DNA from: Arthrobacter sp. AL12
Lineage (GTDB): Bacteria > Actinomycetota > Actinomycetes > Actinomycetales > Micrococcaceae
Assembly (NCBI RefSeq): GCF_029960645.1
Contig: NZ_JASBQY010000018.1
Span: 17,909-81,908, forward strand
Direction: 5' to 3'
DNA: 64,000 nt
The position numbers and the translations under genes were made by a program. Below, in pieces: positions 20,538 through 30,168 of the stretch (positions are counted from its first letter, which is position 1; the number at the start of each line of letters is the position of its first letter). The notes under the pieces were generated by a model. That model worked only from the letters and a program-made list of their open reading frames with translations, did not search any database and had not been told where the DNA came from.

Positions 20538-20732
20538 ATGAGCGAGAACACACATTCCGGCGCGGAACGGATTTCTCCCGGCGGCGAGGAAGACCGTGTC
20601 CAGGGTTTGGATAAAGAAAACCCGAAGAGGCCGATCACGCAGCCGATGCGCACCGTGGGCCAGCGTCGCCGAGACTCCGAGAAGAAGCTCGAAAACCACC
20701 AGCGCGAATCCCGGACAAAACCGTCACATTGA
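20538..20732 (+). CDS. Small charged hypothetical protein (64 aa)
   Basis: From ATG: MSENTHSGAERISPGGEEDR, then RVQGLDKENPKRPITQPMRT and a basic, helix-forming C-terminus (QRRRDSEKKLENHQRESR). The highly charged, likely disordered composition suggests a small nucleic-acid or regulatory protein, with no family recognised. The start is chosen for composition; the upstream codons are less plausible. Confidence 0.4.
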   Translation: MSENTHSGAERISPGGEEDRVQGLDKENPKRPITQPMRTVGQRRRDSEKKLENHQRESRTKPSH

Positions 20733-20872
20733 TTGGCAGCTGGGCGCTTATGCGGACTGCGTCCGGCACGGGAGGTAATACCCAGCAGCTGCACCGGTCT
20801 GGAAGACGCCGCTGGGGGAACCGCCTTTCGCGAACAACAAACCGGAGGCCAAATCTGGACGGGCGGTGCCGA

Positions 20873-21073
20873 TCATCCGCTCAGGCCGGCGCGATGAGGT
20901 CCTTCGGCCCGGTCCTGGTAGCTGTCCTCTCGCGGTGCTGTGACGGGTTCAGGGAGGGTGCTGAAACGTTCGGCTTTGGCTTTCCTGCCCTTGACGATGG
21001 TCTGGTCGTCGTCGGAGAGCACCGTCTGTGCGGTCGTGTGGCCCCAGTCGACGCCCGGACGTTTCACGGCCAC
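20873..21073 (-). CDS. Possible small hypothetical protein
   Basis: Sixty-six codons from a GTG reading MAVKRPGVDWGHTTAQTVLS then a run of Asp (SDDDQTIVKGRKAKAE). Codon use is acceptable, but there is no strong ribosome site and no family match, and the area is decayed. It may be a fragment of a larger protein. Confidence 0.3.
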   Translation of the reverse strand: MAVKRPGVDWGHTTAQTVLSDDDQTIVKGRKAKAERFSTLPEPVTAPREDSYQDRAEGPHRAGLSG

Positions 21074-21440
21074 GATGGCGACACTTCACTTGTCCCGGAG
21101 CTCGGGCAGGCCCGGCGGCCGGTCGCGGACGGCGGGCTGGTGGGGATCATGGCGACGTCGTCTTCGAATTCCACTTAGTCAAGAATCGAGCTCAACAGCA
21201 GGTGTGCGACGCGCTTGCCCACCCGGACACTGTTTATTAAACCCGGGACGGTCGGAACGATCCTCAACATTCACTGCGTGCTGGCATTGCGCTGGTTCAT
21301 CCGTCGGCAGACCGTATCAGTGCCCGGCGACAGAAGCACAGACGTCTCTCCGCCGTGGATCAGTTTGTTGAGGTACCCGGTGTCCAGAACCCTCACCTTT
21401 TACACTCGCTGTCGATGCGAACGCGGCCTATGGTCGATGC

Positions 21441-21635
21441 ATGACAACACCGCTAGACGCCCTCCCCAAGATCGGAGCACCAGCCATGCGCGCCTTGAAG
21501 GGTGTTGGCTATGTATCGCTAAGTGATCTGGCCGGTGTCCCGCGGTCCGAGTTGGCGATGCTGCATGGCGTCGGCCCCAGGGCACTGCAAATGCTCGAAC
21601 AAGCGCTTGCAGAACACGGGCTCGAACTGGAATAG
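21441..21635 (+). CDS. Helix-hairpin-helix DNA-binding protein (64 aa)
   Basis: MTTPLDALPKIGAPAMRALK holds a first helix-hairpin-helix motif (LPKIGAPAMRAL) and a second follows (GVPRSELAMLHGVGPRALQM), giving the tandem arrangement of the RuvA/RadC/RNA polymerase alpha C-terminal type. Such stand-alone proteins are widespread and bind DNA non-specifically through the two hairpins. Its partner is unknown. Confidence 0.8.
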   Translation: MTTPLDALPKIGAPAMRALKGVGYVSLSDLAGVPRSELAMLHGVGPRALQMLEQALAEHGLELE

Positions 21636-22005
21636 GAAGCGAGAATCTTCAGAAGATCCAGGCATACTTTGGCTGCTCGCGGGGCCGTGGCGGAGACCTC
21701 CTGCGAGGCCTCCGCCGTAGCCCTTCCTGACGACCGCCACGAAGCGGCGTGGCACGTTCGGGAAGAATCAGCCATGGCCAAAGCTTCAGTTCCTACGTCC
21801 ACGCACCTCCGGAAAGTCCATCGAATCCCGCCCTCTGCAGGGGCGGAGCTCTTAGCCTTGATCCACCGATCGGTCTGGGCTGATGAGTTGAATTCGGTTT
21901 CGGCTCGTTGTGCGGGCAGAGGGCATGCTGGGGTGCCGGGCCTTGCTGCCCTTGGGTGTTCCACTGGTGGTTCTGGGTGCGGCGTGCGGCTGGGTTGACG
22001 GGGGT

Positions 22006-22140
22006 TCAGGCGGGTTGCTGTGGCGGGTAGAGGTGGTCGAACAGGGCCTGCCATGGTGTTTGCCGGGGCCAGGATTCGGGCAGATGAAGACGGATGCGCC
22101 GGGCGCTGGTGGCGATCCGGGCCGGGGCCGCGGTGTTCAG
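22006..22140 (-). pseudogene. Transposase C-terminal remnant (IS1380-like)
   Basis: The minus strand ends in ARIATSARRIRLHLPESWPR followed by WQALFDHLYPP and a stop. This resembles the extreme C-terminus of IS1380-family transposases, where a S-R-R-hydrophobic-H-LP-WPW segment precedes the end. Upstream, the frame is not recognisable, so only debris remains. Confidence 0.45.
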
Positions 22141-22479
22141 GGCTTGGCCATCTTCGAGGTGATCTCTTCCAGATCGCCGGGCTTCCCGTGGTCGGGCCAC
22201 GGCAGCCGCCGCACACCCAGCTCCCCGCCGTCAGACCGGGGGATACAATCACGAGCCGCGTCAATTGCCGAAGCCTGAGTGTCGTGCACGCAGGGAGCCA
22301 GCTGGTCGTACTCGGCGGGTTAGGGGAGGCGCAGCTCATTGGCGCCACTATGCTGAGCAAACCATTAGGTCCTGACAGCTGGCCGCGAGTCCCCCCATTC
22401 GGCCTGCTCGCCACGGGCTGAGAATGATCAAGTTCCCTTTGAGGCCATGCTGACGCCGATTGCAGTCCAGGCCAGCCTT

Positions 22480-22932
22480 TCATGAACTGCGGCTGAGTCC
22501 CCGATCGCGCGAGATCCATGGGTTTTGGTTGCGGGTTTGAGCGTTTCTGGCCCGATTGATGGTGTGTTCTGTCCATTTCCAGACCTGGGGGCCGGACACC
22601 AGGCACCCGGAGTAAGTTCCGATGGAAGTGCAGGCGGGTTCCGGGCCCACCTCCCAGTTTTGGAACGTGGCCATATAGTGCACGGAATTGCCCGCACGGT
22701 ATACACCCATGGTGCTTATCGTCTGGATGACACCGGTGCGACCGGCGGACTCTGCTAACCCGGCCCAGATTTCCTCGGGGCCGGGTTCCGGGTTTGAATA
22801 GCCGTCGCCGAGCCGTACCTGGACGCCTCGGGTGAGTTCTGCGAAAAGGTGTCGATCGCAGGTCGATACGGCAAACGAGATGCCCGTCAGCAGGTTCTCG
22901 ATGTGGTGTCTGGCATCCGTGCGGGTATCCAT
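22480..22932 (-). CDS. SnoaL-like / NTF2-fold protein
   Basis: About 150 residues from MDTRTDARHHIENLL. The helix IENLLTGISFAVSTCDRHLF, the YRAGNSVHYMATFQNWEV strand and CTSIGTYSGCLVSGPQVWKW TEHTINR fit the SnoaL-like or DUF4440 pattern, in which the last strand pair reads GxYxxxLxxxxxxWxIxxR. These proteins include cyclases, dehydratases and small-molecule binders; no catalytic residues can be assigned. An alternative start at 23016 would add 28 residues. It stands alone before the sugar transport unit. Confidence 0.6.
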   Translation of the reverse strand: MDTRTDARHHIENLLTGISFAVSTCDRHLFAELTRGVQVRLGDGYSNPEPGPEEIWAGLAESAGRTGVIQTISTMGVYRAGNSVHYMATFQNWEVGPEPACTSIGTYSGCLVSGPQVWKWTEHTINRARNAQTRNQNPWISRDRGLSRSS

Positions 22933-23118
22933 TCCTTGCCGGACCGGAGCCAATACGAGCTCGGCAATTCGGTTTGTTGGGCGGGTTCGTTTTTGTTCGG
23001 TTGGCAGAGGCTGCACGTGATCACCAGACCCTTTCTATGAGGTGGGCTTGCGCCAGCTGCCCGCCAAACCGGCGCCCCGCGCCTTGGCCGGGCGAAGCGG
23101 GGCGAACCTGGCCTCCTG

Positions 23119-24048
23119 CTACTCCTTGACTGCTCCGGCTGTGGCGTTCATGATCCGTTTCTGGAAGATGAAGAAGACGATGGCGACGGGGATGGTCATG
23201 ATCGCTGCGGCGGCGAGCTTGAGCGGGTACTGCGTTCCGGCGCTGAGTTGGCCGGAGGAGAGCTGGGCGACGCCCTTGGTCAGGGTGGTCAGTGCCGGGT
23301 CCTGGGTGGAGACGATGAAGTGGCTGAGTTCATTCCAGGATCCCTGGAAGGACAGGATGACGATCGTCATGACCGCGGGAACGGACATGGGCAGAACGAT
23401 GGACCAGAACGTACGGAAGGTCCCGGCGCCGTCGACCTTGGCTTGTTCCTCCACGCTGACGGGGATTGACTCGAAGAAGTTCTTCATGATGAAAACGCCG
23501 GCGGCATCGGCCAGCAGCGGGATGATCATGCCGAAGTAGGAGTCGTAGATTCCGAGCTGGTTAATGACGAGGAACTTGGGGATCAGGAGAACGACGCCGG
23601 GGACAGCCATTACGGCGATGAGCGCCGCGAAGACCGCGGACCGTCCGCGGAAACGCAGGCGCGCCAGGGCATAGCCGGCGAGCAGGTCAAAGAACACGCG
23701 TCCGGCAGTGACGAAGACCGTGACGACGATCGAGTTCTTGAACCAGACCGGGAAGTCCGAGTTCAGGAACAGCCGCTCATAGGCCGCGGCGGTCCACGTC
23801 GCCGGCACGAGGGACAGTGGATCGGCGGCGGCATCGGGTTCGGTCTTGAACGACGTCGCGATGTTGACCAGGAAGGGAAAGATGTAGGCGATCGCCAGCA
23901 TGATCAGGACTACGTAGACCACCCAGCCCCAGGTTGCCGGTTTCCGCGCCCGGGCCCCTGGGGGTGCCGGCCGCTGCGTAGAGGTCCGCGGCGGAGAGGC
24001 CGGGATTTCGGCATCCATGAGGGGCGGGCTGATGGGGGATATGGTCAT
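23119..24048 (-). CDS. Carbohydrate ABC transporter permease (MalG type)
   Basis: 309 residues. After a Pro-rich cytoplasmic start, six helices follow (the first: VVYVVLIMLAIAYIFPFLV). The EAA loop that contacts the ATPase reads EEQAKVDGAGTFRTFWSIVL P, and the family start FKTEPDA is present. Its ATG overlaps the stop of the MalF-type gene as ATGA. It imports sugar with the partner permease, the lipoprotein at 25139 and an ATPase encoded elsewhere; actinobacterial sugar importers commonly share one MsmK-type ATPase. Confidence 0.92.
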   Translation of the reverse strand: MTISPISPPLMDAEIPASPPRTSTQRPAPPGARARKPATWGWVVYVVLIMLAIAYIFPFLVNIATSFKTEPDAAADPLSLVPATWTAAAYERLFLNSDFPVWFKNSIVVTVFVTAGRVFFDLLAGYALARLRFRGRSAVFAALIAVMAVPGVVLLIPKFLVINQLGIYDSYFGMIIPLLADAAGVFIMKNFFESIPVSVEEQAKVDGAGTFRTFWSIVLPMSVPAVMTIVILSFQGSWNELSHFIVSTQDPALTTLTKGVAQLSSGQLSAGTQYPLKLAAAAIMTIPVAIVFFIFQKRIMNATAGAVKE

Positions 24049-25142
24049 TTGGTTCCTCCCTTGGGCGGCGGCGGGTTGAACCGCTTGCGGCGCGGGACAG
24101 TGGTGCGTTCGCGCAGGATCAGCCGTTGGATGATGGCGAAGAAGATGATGATGGCGAACAGCAGGAAACCGATGGCGGCTCCTTGCCCCCATTGCTGGTT
24201 GTTGAAAGCTGTGCTGAACGACAGGTAGGCGGGAGTCAGCGTGGTCTTGGCGGGACCGCCCTGTGTTCCGGTGTAGATCTGGTCGAATACTTGCCAGGTG
24301 CCGATCAGGCCCAGGGTGATGACGGTGAAGAGGGTGGGCCGCAGCATGGGCAGGGTGACGTACCAGAAGCGCTGCCAGCCGCTGGCGCCGTCGAGCATGG
24401 CTGCTTCCTCGAGTTCTCCCCGGAGGTTCTGCAGGGCTGCGATGAAGAGCAGCATGAAGGTGCCCGAGGTGGTAAAGACAGCCATCAGGATAAAGGCGGA
24501 CATCGCCACCGACGGTCCGGACAGCCATTCCCACCAGCTCACGCCGAGCAGCGTGTTGCTGGCCAGGGTTGCCGGCGGCGTGGTGACGCCGAGGCTGCCG
24601 GCAATCAGGTGCAGCACGCCGTTGGGGTCCTGGAACCAGTTGGGCCCGGCGACGCCGACGAGGGCCAGGAGCTTGTTGACGACGCCGCTGGCGCTAAAGA
24701 GGAACAGCCACAGCACGGTGATGGCCACCGAACTGGTCACTGACGGGAAGTAGAACGCTGTGCGGAAGAAGCCGCGGCCCTTCAGGATGCGCCGGTTCAC
24801 CAGCACTGCCAGCAGCAGAGACAGTGCTGTCTGCAGCGGGACGGTGAGGATGACGTAGTAGAAGTTGTTCCGAAGGGCGGTGCCGAAGTCCCGCTCGGCC
24901 AGGCCTCCTCCGGAGAGGATGGCGCTGTAGTTTTCAGTGCCGACGAAGTTGGTGGCTGCCGAGAAGGGGCTACCGCGGCCGGTCCAGTCGGAGACGCTGA
25001 CCCAGGCGGCCATGGCTACCGGCAGCGCGAGGAACAGCCCGAGGATGATCACCACGGGGGCGATGAATAGCCACCCGGTGGCGTTTTGGCGTCCATGGAT
25101 GCCTGAACGCCGCCGGATGAGCAGTTGTAAGGCGGTGGTCAT
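24045..25142 (-). CDS. Carbohydrate ABC transporter permease (MalF type)
   Basis: 365 residues, larger than the usual 300 because of an insert of about 55 residues between helices (VAGPNWFQDPNGVLHLIAGS and what follows). The first helix is WLFIAPVVIILGLFLALPVA; the EAA loop reads LEEAAMLDGASGWQRFWYVT LP. Start codon overlaps the stop of the binding-protein gene as ATGA, so all three transport genes are translationally coupled. Confidence 0.92.
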   Translation of the reverse strand: MTTALQLLIRRRSGIHGRQNATGWLFIAPVVIILGLFLALPVAMAAWVSVSDWTGRGSPFSAATNFVGTENYSAILSGGGLAERDFGTALRNNFYYVILTVPLQTALSLLLAVLVNRRILKGRGFFRTAFYFPSVTSSVAITVLWLFLFSASGVVNKLLALVGVAGPNWFQDPNGVLHLIAGSLGVTTPPATLASNTLLGVSWWEWLSGPSVAMSAFILMAVFTTSGTFMLLFIAALQNLRGELEEAAMLDGASGWQRFWYVTLPMLRPTLFTVITLGLIGTWQVFDQIYTGTQGGPAKTTLTPAYLSFSTAFNNQQWGQGAAIGFLLFAIIIFFAIIQRLILRERTTVPRRKRFNPPPPKGGTK

Positions 25143-26389
25143 TTGGCCAGGACCGCGGTCATTTCAGTCTGGACGGCGTCCAGAATGGTTTTCGGATCGG
25201 AAGTCTTGAGCGTGGCGAGCTTGGCGTTCAGGTCTTTGATGACGTCGGCTGCTCCCGGCTGTGAGGGCAGGGTCTGTGCGTATTCGGCGCCCGCCAGAGA
25301 TGCGGCCTGGGCGGGGAATTCGGACTTGAACTCCGCCGCTGCGGACTGGACGGACGGCATGACGCCGAAGGCTTTGGCGAAACCGATCTGGCTCTGCGTG
25401 CTGGTCAGTTGTTCCACCAGCTTCTTCGCGGCGGGCTTGTTCTTGCTGTCCGCGGCGATGCCCCAGCAGTTGGTGAACTGCAGGGTCCCCTTGCCCTGTG
25501 GCCCGGCGGGGAGCTCCACGGTGCGGTACTTCACGTCCGGGAAGTCCTTGGACAACGCGCCGCCGATCCAGTTCCCTTCGATGGTCATCGCGGAGAGTCC
25601 CTTGCCGAAGGCCTCGCCGCCCCAGCCCGCGCCGAGGTCGGAGGAGTACTTAGCGGTTCCGTCGGTGAGCAGGGACTTCACGAAGCCCAGGGCTTCGACG
25701 TTTTCGGGGCTGTTAAGGGTGGCCGTTTTTCCGTCTTCACTGACAAAGGAGCCGCCGGCCTGCGGGAAGAAGGCTCCGATCCGGGCGATTTCCGGGCTGA
25801 AGGCGAGCCCGGTTGTCGGACCATCGGTAAGTTTCTTGGCCGCTGATGCCAGGCCGTCCCAATCGGTGGGGACGTCGGCGTCGGTGAGCCCGGCCGCCGC
25901 CCACTTGTCCGTGTTGATCACCAGGGAGAGGGTCGAGAAATCCTTGGGGGCGCAGTAGAGCTTGCCGTCGTAGTTGAATGCCTTGGCCAGCCCCGGGTAG
26001 AAGTCATCCTTGTTTGCCAGGGAGTCGCCGTAGGGCTCGAGCGACCCGTTGGCTGCGAAGCCTGAAAACTGGTCGGTGGAGACGTAGAAGACGTCGGCCG
26101 GTTTGCCGGAGGCGAAGCCCTGGCTGAGCTGCTGCACCATATCGGAGGCCACAGCCACGGAGGCCTCGGTACCGGAGGTTTTGGACCAGTCGGCGACAGC
26201 GGACTTGACCGCAGTCGTCTCGGCCTCGCCGGAGCTGCCGATCAGGACGCTGATCGGCCCGGAGCCGGCCGCGTCGGCCGATCCGCTGGTGGCCGGGCTG
26301 CTAAATCCTGAGCCGCAGGCACTGAGGGCCAGTGCGCCGACGACGGCCGCGGCGCCTGTGATCATTTTGAGTGTTCGGGTTCTTGCCAT
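25139..26389 (-). CDS. Extracellular sugar-binding lipoprotein of an ABC transporter
   Basis: 416 residues. Signal peptide ending in the lipobox ALSAC (Cys25 is the lipidated residue, a substrate of Lgt). The mature protein has the bilobal binding-protein pattern: ISVLIGSSGEAETTAVKSAV, PADVFYVSTDQFSGFAANGS, YCAPKDFSTLSLVINTDKW and KGLSAMTIEGNWIGGALSKD, all typical of family 1 (MalE-like) sugar binders. It captures the sugar outside the cell for the two permeases. Substrate is likely an alpha-glucoside given the linked glycosidase, but this is an inference. Confidence 0.92.
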   Translation of the reverse strand: MARTRTLKMITGAAAVVGALALSACGSGFSSPATSGSADAAGSGPISVLIGSSGEAETTAVKSAVADWSKTSGTEASVAVASDMVQQLSQGFASGKPADVFYVSTDQFSGFAANGSLEPYGDSLANKDDFYPGLAKAFNYDGKLYCAPKDFSTLSLVINTDKWAAAGLTDADVPTDWDGLASAAKKLTDGPTTGLAFSPEIARIGAFFPQAGGSFVSEDGKTATLNSPENVEALGFVKSLLTDGTAKYSSDLGAGWGGEAFGKGLSAMTIEGNWIGGALSKDFPDVKYRTVELPAGPQGKGTLQFTNCWGIAADSKNKPAAKKLVEQLTSTQSQIGFAKAFGVMPSVQSAAAEFKSEFPAQAASLAGAEYAQTLPSQPGAADVIKDLNAKLATLKTSDPKTILDAVQTEMTAVLAK

Positions 26390-26482
26390 GGGTCAATCTC
26401 CGTTTCATTTAGGACGCGCCCATCGTTGGACGCGCAGCACAGCATGGATTGTCGGTACGTTGGTGTGGTTGGGCCGGGAGGG

Positions 26483-27532
26483 TCAGGAAGAGAGCGGGCT
26501 GGCGAGCGGTCCGCCGCCGTCGCGCAGGACCAGCCGGGGCTTGAGCAGCCGGTGCGTGACGGGGACTTGTTCGTCCGGTGCGCCGTCGAGGACGTGGCGC
26601 ATGATGTCGACGATTTCTTTGGCGGCCTGCTCCACGGGCTGGGCGACGCTGCTGAGCCCCATCGCGGCGGCTACGGGTGTGTCATCGAAGCCGATGACTG
26701 CAGCCGGGTTTCCCGGTGTCGCGGCCCGGAACTGTTCGGACGCGCCAAGGGCGAGCGAGTCACTGGCGCAGACGACGGCGGTGGCCCCGCGCTCGAGGAG
26801 CAGCCGTGCCCCTTCGGCCCCTTGCCGGGTACCGTCGGGGACACCGACTGACAAAGCATCCAAGTCCGCGGGGGTCAGGGCTTCGTCGAGGGCGGATGCC
26901 CACCCTGCCCGACGGTCGTCACCCACGCCCGAGCCCGCCGGCCACCCGAGGAATCCGATCCGGCGGTGGCCCCGGCCCAGCAGGTAGTTTGTGGCCTCCG
27001 CGGTGCCGGCGCGGCCGTCGACGTCCACCCAGGAGTGGGCGCAGTCCTTGTCATCGCCGGAGACGTTCCATGGGCGGCCGAAGGTCACGAAGGGTACGCT
27101 TCTGGCCAGCAGCCAGTCACTGCGCGCATCGCCATGGTGGGTGCCCGCCAGAACGAAACCGTCCAGGTCGGACGTTTCCAGGAGCTCGTCGTAGGACCGG
27201 ATTTCCGCTTCGTCGTCGCGTGCGGCAAACAAGGTCACCCGGTATCCGTGCTCCTGGAGGTTCTCGGTCAGCGAGTGCAGGAACCTGTCCAGAATTGCAC
27301 CGTTGATGCCGTCCTCCACGGGCATGAGGCGGAAGCCCAGGTTCCGGGACCTGCGGGTGCGCAATTGCCGGGCCGCGGCGTTGGGCCGGTAGCCCGTGGC
27401 GGCGATCGTGTCATTGACCCGGCGCAGCGTTTCCGGCTTGACGCGCTCGGGGGCGTTAATGGCATTCGAGACTGTCTGCCGGGACAGTCCCAGCTGCTCA
27501 GCCAGACTGGCCAGGGTGGGCCTCGACGTCAT
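26483..27532 (-). CDS. LacI-family transcriptional regulator
   Basis: 349 residues. The N-terminal helix-turn-helix and hinge read TLASLAEQLGLSRQTVSNAI NAPERV and GYRPNAAARQLRTRRSRNLG F; the sugar-binding core follows with DGFVLAGTH, VVCASDSLALGASEQF and VIGFDDTPVAAAMGLSSVAQ P, all LacI hallmarks. A GGAGG site precedes the ATG. It lies between the transporter genes and the divergent glycosidase, and probably represses both through the paired operators in the intergenic region until sugar binds. Confidence 0.93.
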   Translation of the reverse strand: MTSRPTLASLAEQLGLSRQTVSNAINAPERVKPETLRRVNDTIAATGYRPNAAARQLRTRRSRNLGFRLMPVEDGINGAILDRFLHSLTENLQEHGYRVTLFAARDDEAEIRSYDELLETSDLDGFVLAGTHHGDARSDWLLARSVPFVTFGRPWNVSGDDKDCAHSWVDVDGRAGTAEATNYLLGRGHRRIGFLGWPAGSGVGDDRRAGWASALDEALTPADLDALSVGVPDGTRQGAEGARLLLERGATAVVCASDSLALGASEQFRAATPGNPAAVIGFDDTPVAAAMGLSSVAQPVEQAAKEIVDIMRHVLDGAPDEQVPVTHRLLKPRLVLRDGGGPLASPLSS

Positions 27533-27565
27533 TGTTCCTCCGGGTGTGTCAGCTGCGATGGTGTT

Positions 27566-27610
27566 TTGGATCGTTCAAATTTAGGATACAACTGTATTTG
27601 AACGATCAAA
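27566..27610. promoter_or_regulatory. Paired LacI-type operators
   Basis: TTTGAACGATCAAA (27597-27610) is a palindrome with a central CG, as LacI-family operators usually are. Its inverse, differing at one base (TTGGATCGTTCAAA), lies at 27566-27579. The two centres are 31 bases apart, about three helical turns, in the gap between the divergent regulator and glycosidase genes. Confidence 0.8.
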
Positions 27611-27720
27611 AGAGATAGCCTCATCATGGATTGTGGCCTAGGTCACTGTCAACTAGCCGCGGCAAACCCCCCCAAATTCACACTGCTTCGAGGCCTTCAC
27701 CGCCTCACAGGAGGAACTTC

Positions 27721-29763
27721 ATGACCCAACGCCAGCCGTTTCTGCACGACCTGAACGTTCTGCTCGCCGCACCTATGCAGGCGTGGAGCGGCCACGAAGG
27801 GCAAATTCGGCCCGGCGGGGCCCAAGGGATCTACTGCGCAGACACCCGTGTGATCGACGAGGCCATCCTGCTGGTGAGCGGGGAAGAGCCCGAAATGGTC
27901 GGAAGCAGTCTGGCCGAAGGCGGCACGGCATCATTCCAGGCCCTGGTCCGGACGGTCGGCGGCGAAGGAAGCGACCCGCTGGTCCGGCTCACCAGAACGC
28001 GCACCGTGACTACCGAAAATGTCTCTGAAGTCATTCAGCTCAGCTCCGACCTTTCCCGGGACACGGTTGCTGTCGTCGAGATGGTGCTCGGAACAGACTT
28101 CTCACCGATGGAGACGGTGAAGTCCGGCGCAGCAGCCCACCCGGTCCAGCCCGTGGAACGCGAAAATGTTTGGCACGCCGCCGCCGGGGGAGTCACGTCG
28201 TCGCTCACTGCGCCCGGCGCCACCATCGCCACGGATGGCCACAGGCTCCGGCTGCGCTGGGAGCTCACGGTCGCTGCCCACGGCACAGCGACGGCGGGCT
28301 GGTCTGTCTGCGCCGCGGACAGCGAAGCTCCCGTGATCGCAGCCCGGCGCGCCGCCCCCGCGGGGCTGAGCGTCCATGCCGGCGACCGGCGGCTGACGGC
28401 TCTGGTTCAGCGGGCCATGGCCGATCTCGGCGGCCTGCGCATGGCCACCGCCCAAACCCCCGACGACACTTTCCTGGCCGCCGGCGCGCCCTGGTTCTTC
28501 ACCCTGTTCGGCCGTGACTCACTCATAGCGGCCCGAATGCTGCTGCCCGTTGATCCCGAACTGGCCGCGGGAACCCTGCGGACCCTCGCCGCCCGGCAGG
28601 GAACGCGGAGCGTCGCCGAGACAGCCGAGCAGCCGGGCAAAATCCTCCACGAGGTGCGCCGTGGTGAACTTCGCTTTCCCGAGGGCAGCGACCATGCAGG
28701 GCTGGCCCTGCCGCCCATCTACTTCGGCACTGTTGACGCGACCCTGCTCTGGGTTTCCCTGCTCCATGACGCCTGGAAGTGGGGCATGCCCGACGCGGAA
28801 GTCGAGGCGCTGCTGGGGAATCTGGACCGCGCCCTGGTGTGGCTGAGAGACTGGGCCGACGCTGACGGTGACGGATTCCTGGAATATATCGACGAAACCG
28901 GTCACGGCCTGGCCAACCAGGGCTGGAAGGACTCGGGCGACTCCATCCGCTGGAACGACGGCTCCCTCGCCACCGGACCCATCGCCCTGGCAGAGGTCCA
29001 GGGCTATGCCTATGAAGCTGCCGTCAATGCTGCTGACATCCTCGATGCCTTTGACCGGCCCGGCGCGGCCGCGTGGCGGGACTATGCCGAGGACCTGGCC
29101 GGAAAGTTCCGTGCGTCCTTCTGGTGCTCCGACCGGCTCGGCCCCTACCCGGCCATCGCCCTGGACGCTGACAAGTGCGCCGTCGACGGGGTGGCCAGCA
29201 ACATGGGCCATCTGCTGGGCACCGGCATCCTCAACGCGGAGGAGACCGCGGTAGTGGTGCAGCGCCTGATGCACCCGAGCATGTTCTCCGGCTTCGGCAT
29301 CCGCACCCTGGATACGGGAAACGCCGGCTACTGGCCGCTGCGCTACCACGCCGGGTCCGTCTGGTCCCACGACACCGCCGTGATCCTGCAGGGCATGGCC
29401 AAAGCCGGTCACACAGGCGAAGCCGCGCAGGTCGCCGCGGCGCTGCTGGACGCCGCGGAAGCCTTCAATTTCCGTCTTCCCGAGCTGTTCTCCGGCGATA
29501 CCCCGGACCAGGGCGGTCCGCTGCCGTACCCGGCCTCATGCCGTCCCCAGGCCTGGGCAGCGGCATCCGTCATCCCAATGATGCTCGCCACTCTAAACCT
29601 GACCCCCCAGGGATCCGGGGTGCTGCCCACGAGCACAGCCACCAGCCCGACGCCATTCGGCGCCCTGCGCATCGATGGCCTCAGGGCCTCCGCCGCCGGA
29701 TTCGGAGTGGATGTTGACCCCGGGGGCCGTGTCACCGTGGTCCCGGGAGACGCCGCGGCCTAG
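27721..29763 (+). CDS. Glycogen-debranching-type glycosidase (amylo-alpha-1,6-glucosidase-like)
   Basis: 680 residues from the ATG behind CAGGAGGAAC. The N-terminal beta-domain (FLHDLNVLLAAPMQAWSGHE; GIYCADTRVI) matches the bacterial glycogen-debranching N-terminal domain; the C-terminal (alpha/alpha)6 barrel carries TPDDTFLAAGAPWFFTLFGR DSL, NQGWKDSGDSI with the acid residues, and YHAGSVWSHDTAVI. These features are usual in actinobacterial proteins linked to sugar ABC importers. It probably cleaves imported oligosaccharides inside the cell: no signal peptide is present. Divergent from the LacI gene and presumably under its control. Confidence 0.88.
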   Translation: MTQRQPFLHDLNVLLAAPMQAWSGHEGQIRPGGAQGIYCADTRVIDEAILLVSGEEPEMVGSSLAEGGTASFQALVRTVGGEGSDPLVRLTRTRTVTTENVSEVIQLSSDLSRDTVAVVEMVLGTDFSPMETVKSGAAAHPVQPVERENVWHAAAGGVTSSLTAPGATIATDGHRLRLRWELTVAAHGTATAGWSVCAADSEAPVIAARRAAPAGLSVHAGDRRLTALVQRAMADLGGLRMATAQTPDDTFLAAGAPWFFTLFGRDSLIAARMLLPVDPELAAGTLRTLAARQGTRSVAETAEQPGKILHEVRRGELRFPEGSDHAGLALPPIYFGTVDATLLWVSLLHDAWKWGMPDAEVEALLGNLDRALVWLRDWADADGDGFLEYIDETGHGLANQGWKDSGDSIRWNDGSLATGPIALAEVQGYAYEAAVNAADILDAFDRPGAAAWRDYAEDLAGKFRASFWCSDRLGPYPAIALDADKCAVDGVASNMGHLLGTGILNAEETAVVVQRLMHPSMFSGFGIRTLDTGNAGYWPLRYHAGSVWSHDTAVILQGMAKAGHTGEAAQVAAALLDAAEAFNFRLPELFSGDTPDQGGPLPYPASCRPQAWAAASVIPMMLATLNLTPQGSGVLPTSTATSPTPFGALRIDGLRASAAGFGVDVDPGGRVTVVPGDAAA

Positions 29764-29818
29764 CCGACCGAACACCGGTCGCTAGCGACAAGCATTCAAC
29801 TCTCACCCTGCGAAGTCG

Positions 29819-29852
29819 GAGGGCAAGGGCGGCAAGTCCCGTCCTTGCCCTC
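29819..29852. terminator. Hairpin after the glycosidase gene
   Basis: GAGGGCAAGG and CCTTGCCCTC form a perfect 10-pair stem about 55 bases after the stop codon. There is no direct T run, though CTTTTTGG lies 25 bases on, so termination is plausible but not certain. The remaining bases to 30168 show no gene. Confidence 0.5.
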
Positions 29853-30168
29853 TCGCTGAAGGCTCTTCACCGCCTTTTTGGCATCTACGGGAGGGGCGAC
29901 GACGTCAGTTCCACCGTTGCCAGGACCGGGAAGCCGGGCCGGCGGCCGGCGTGGGACTCAGCGAAACGACGCCAGCCGCTGGTCGGAAGCCTGGAAGGCA
30001 AGGTTAAGGGGAAGCTGTAAGCCCACGATTCCACCGTCCTCGACGCGTAAGCCTTGTCACTATCTTTCAACGCTACGGGAGCTGCTCAACCCACCTCCTG
30101 TGGCCGGTGCTAGGCTCATTTCAAAAGCGGCACCCGGCGTCATACGGGCAATGAGGAAGGCGGCAGCC

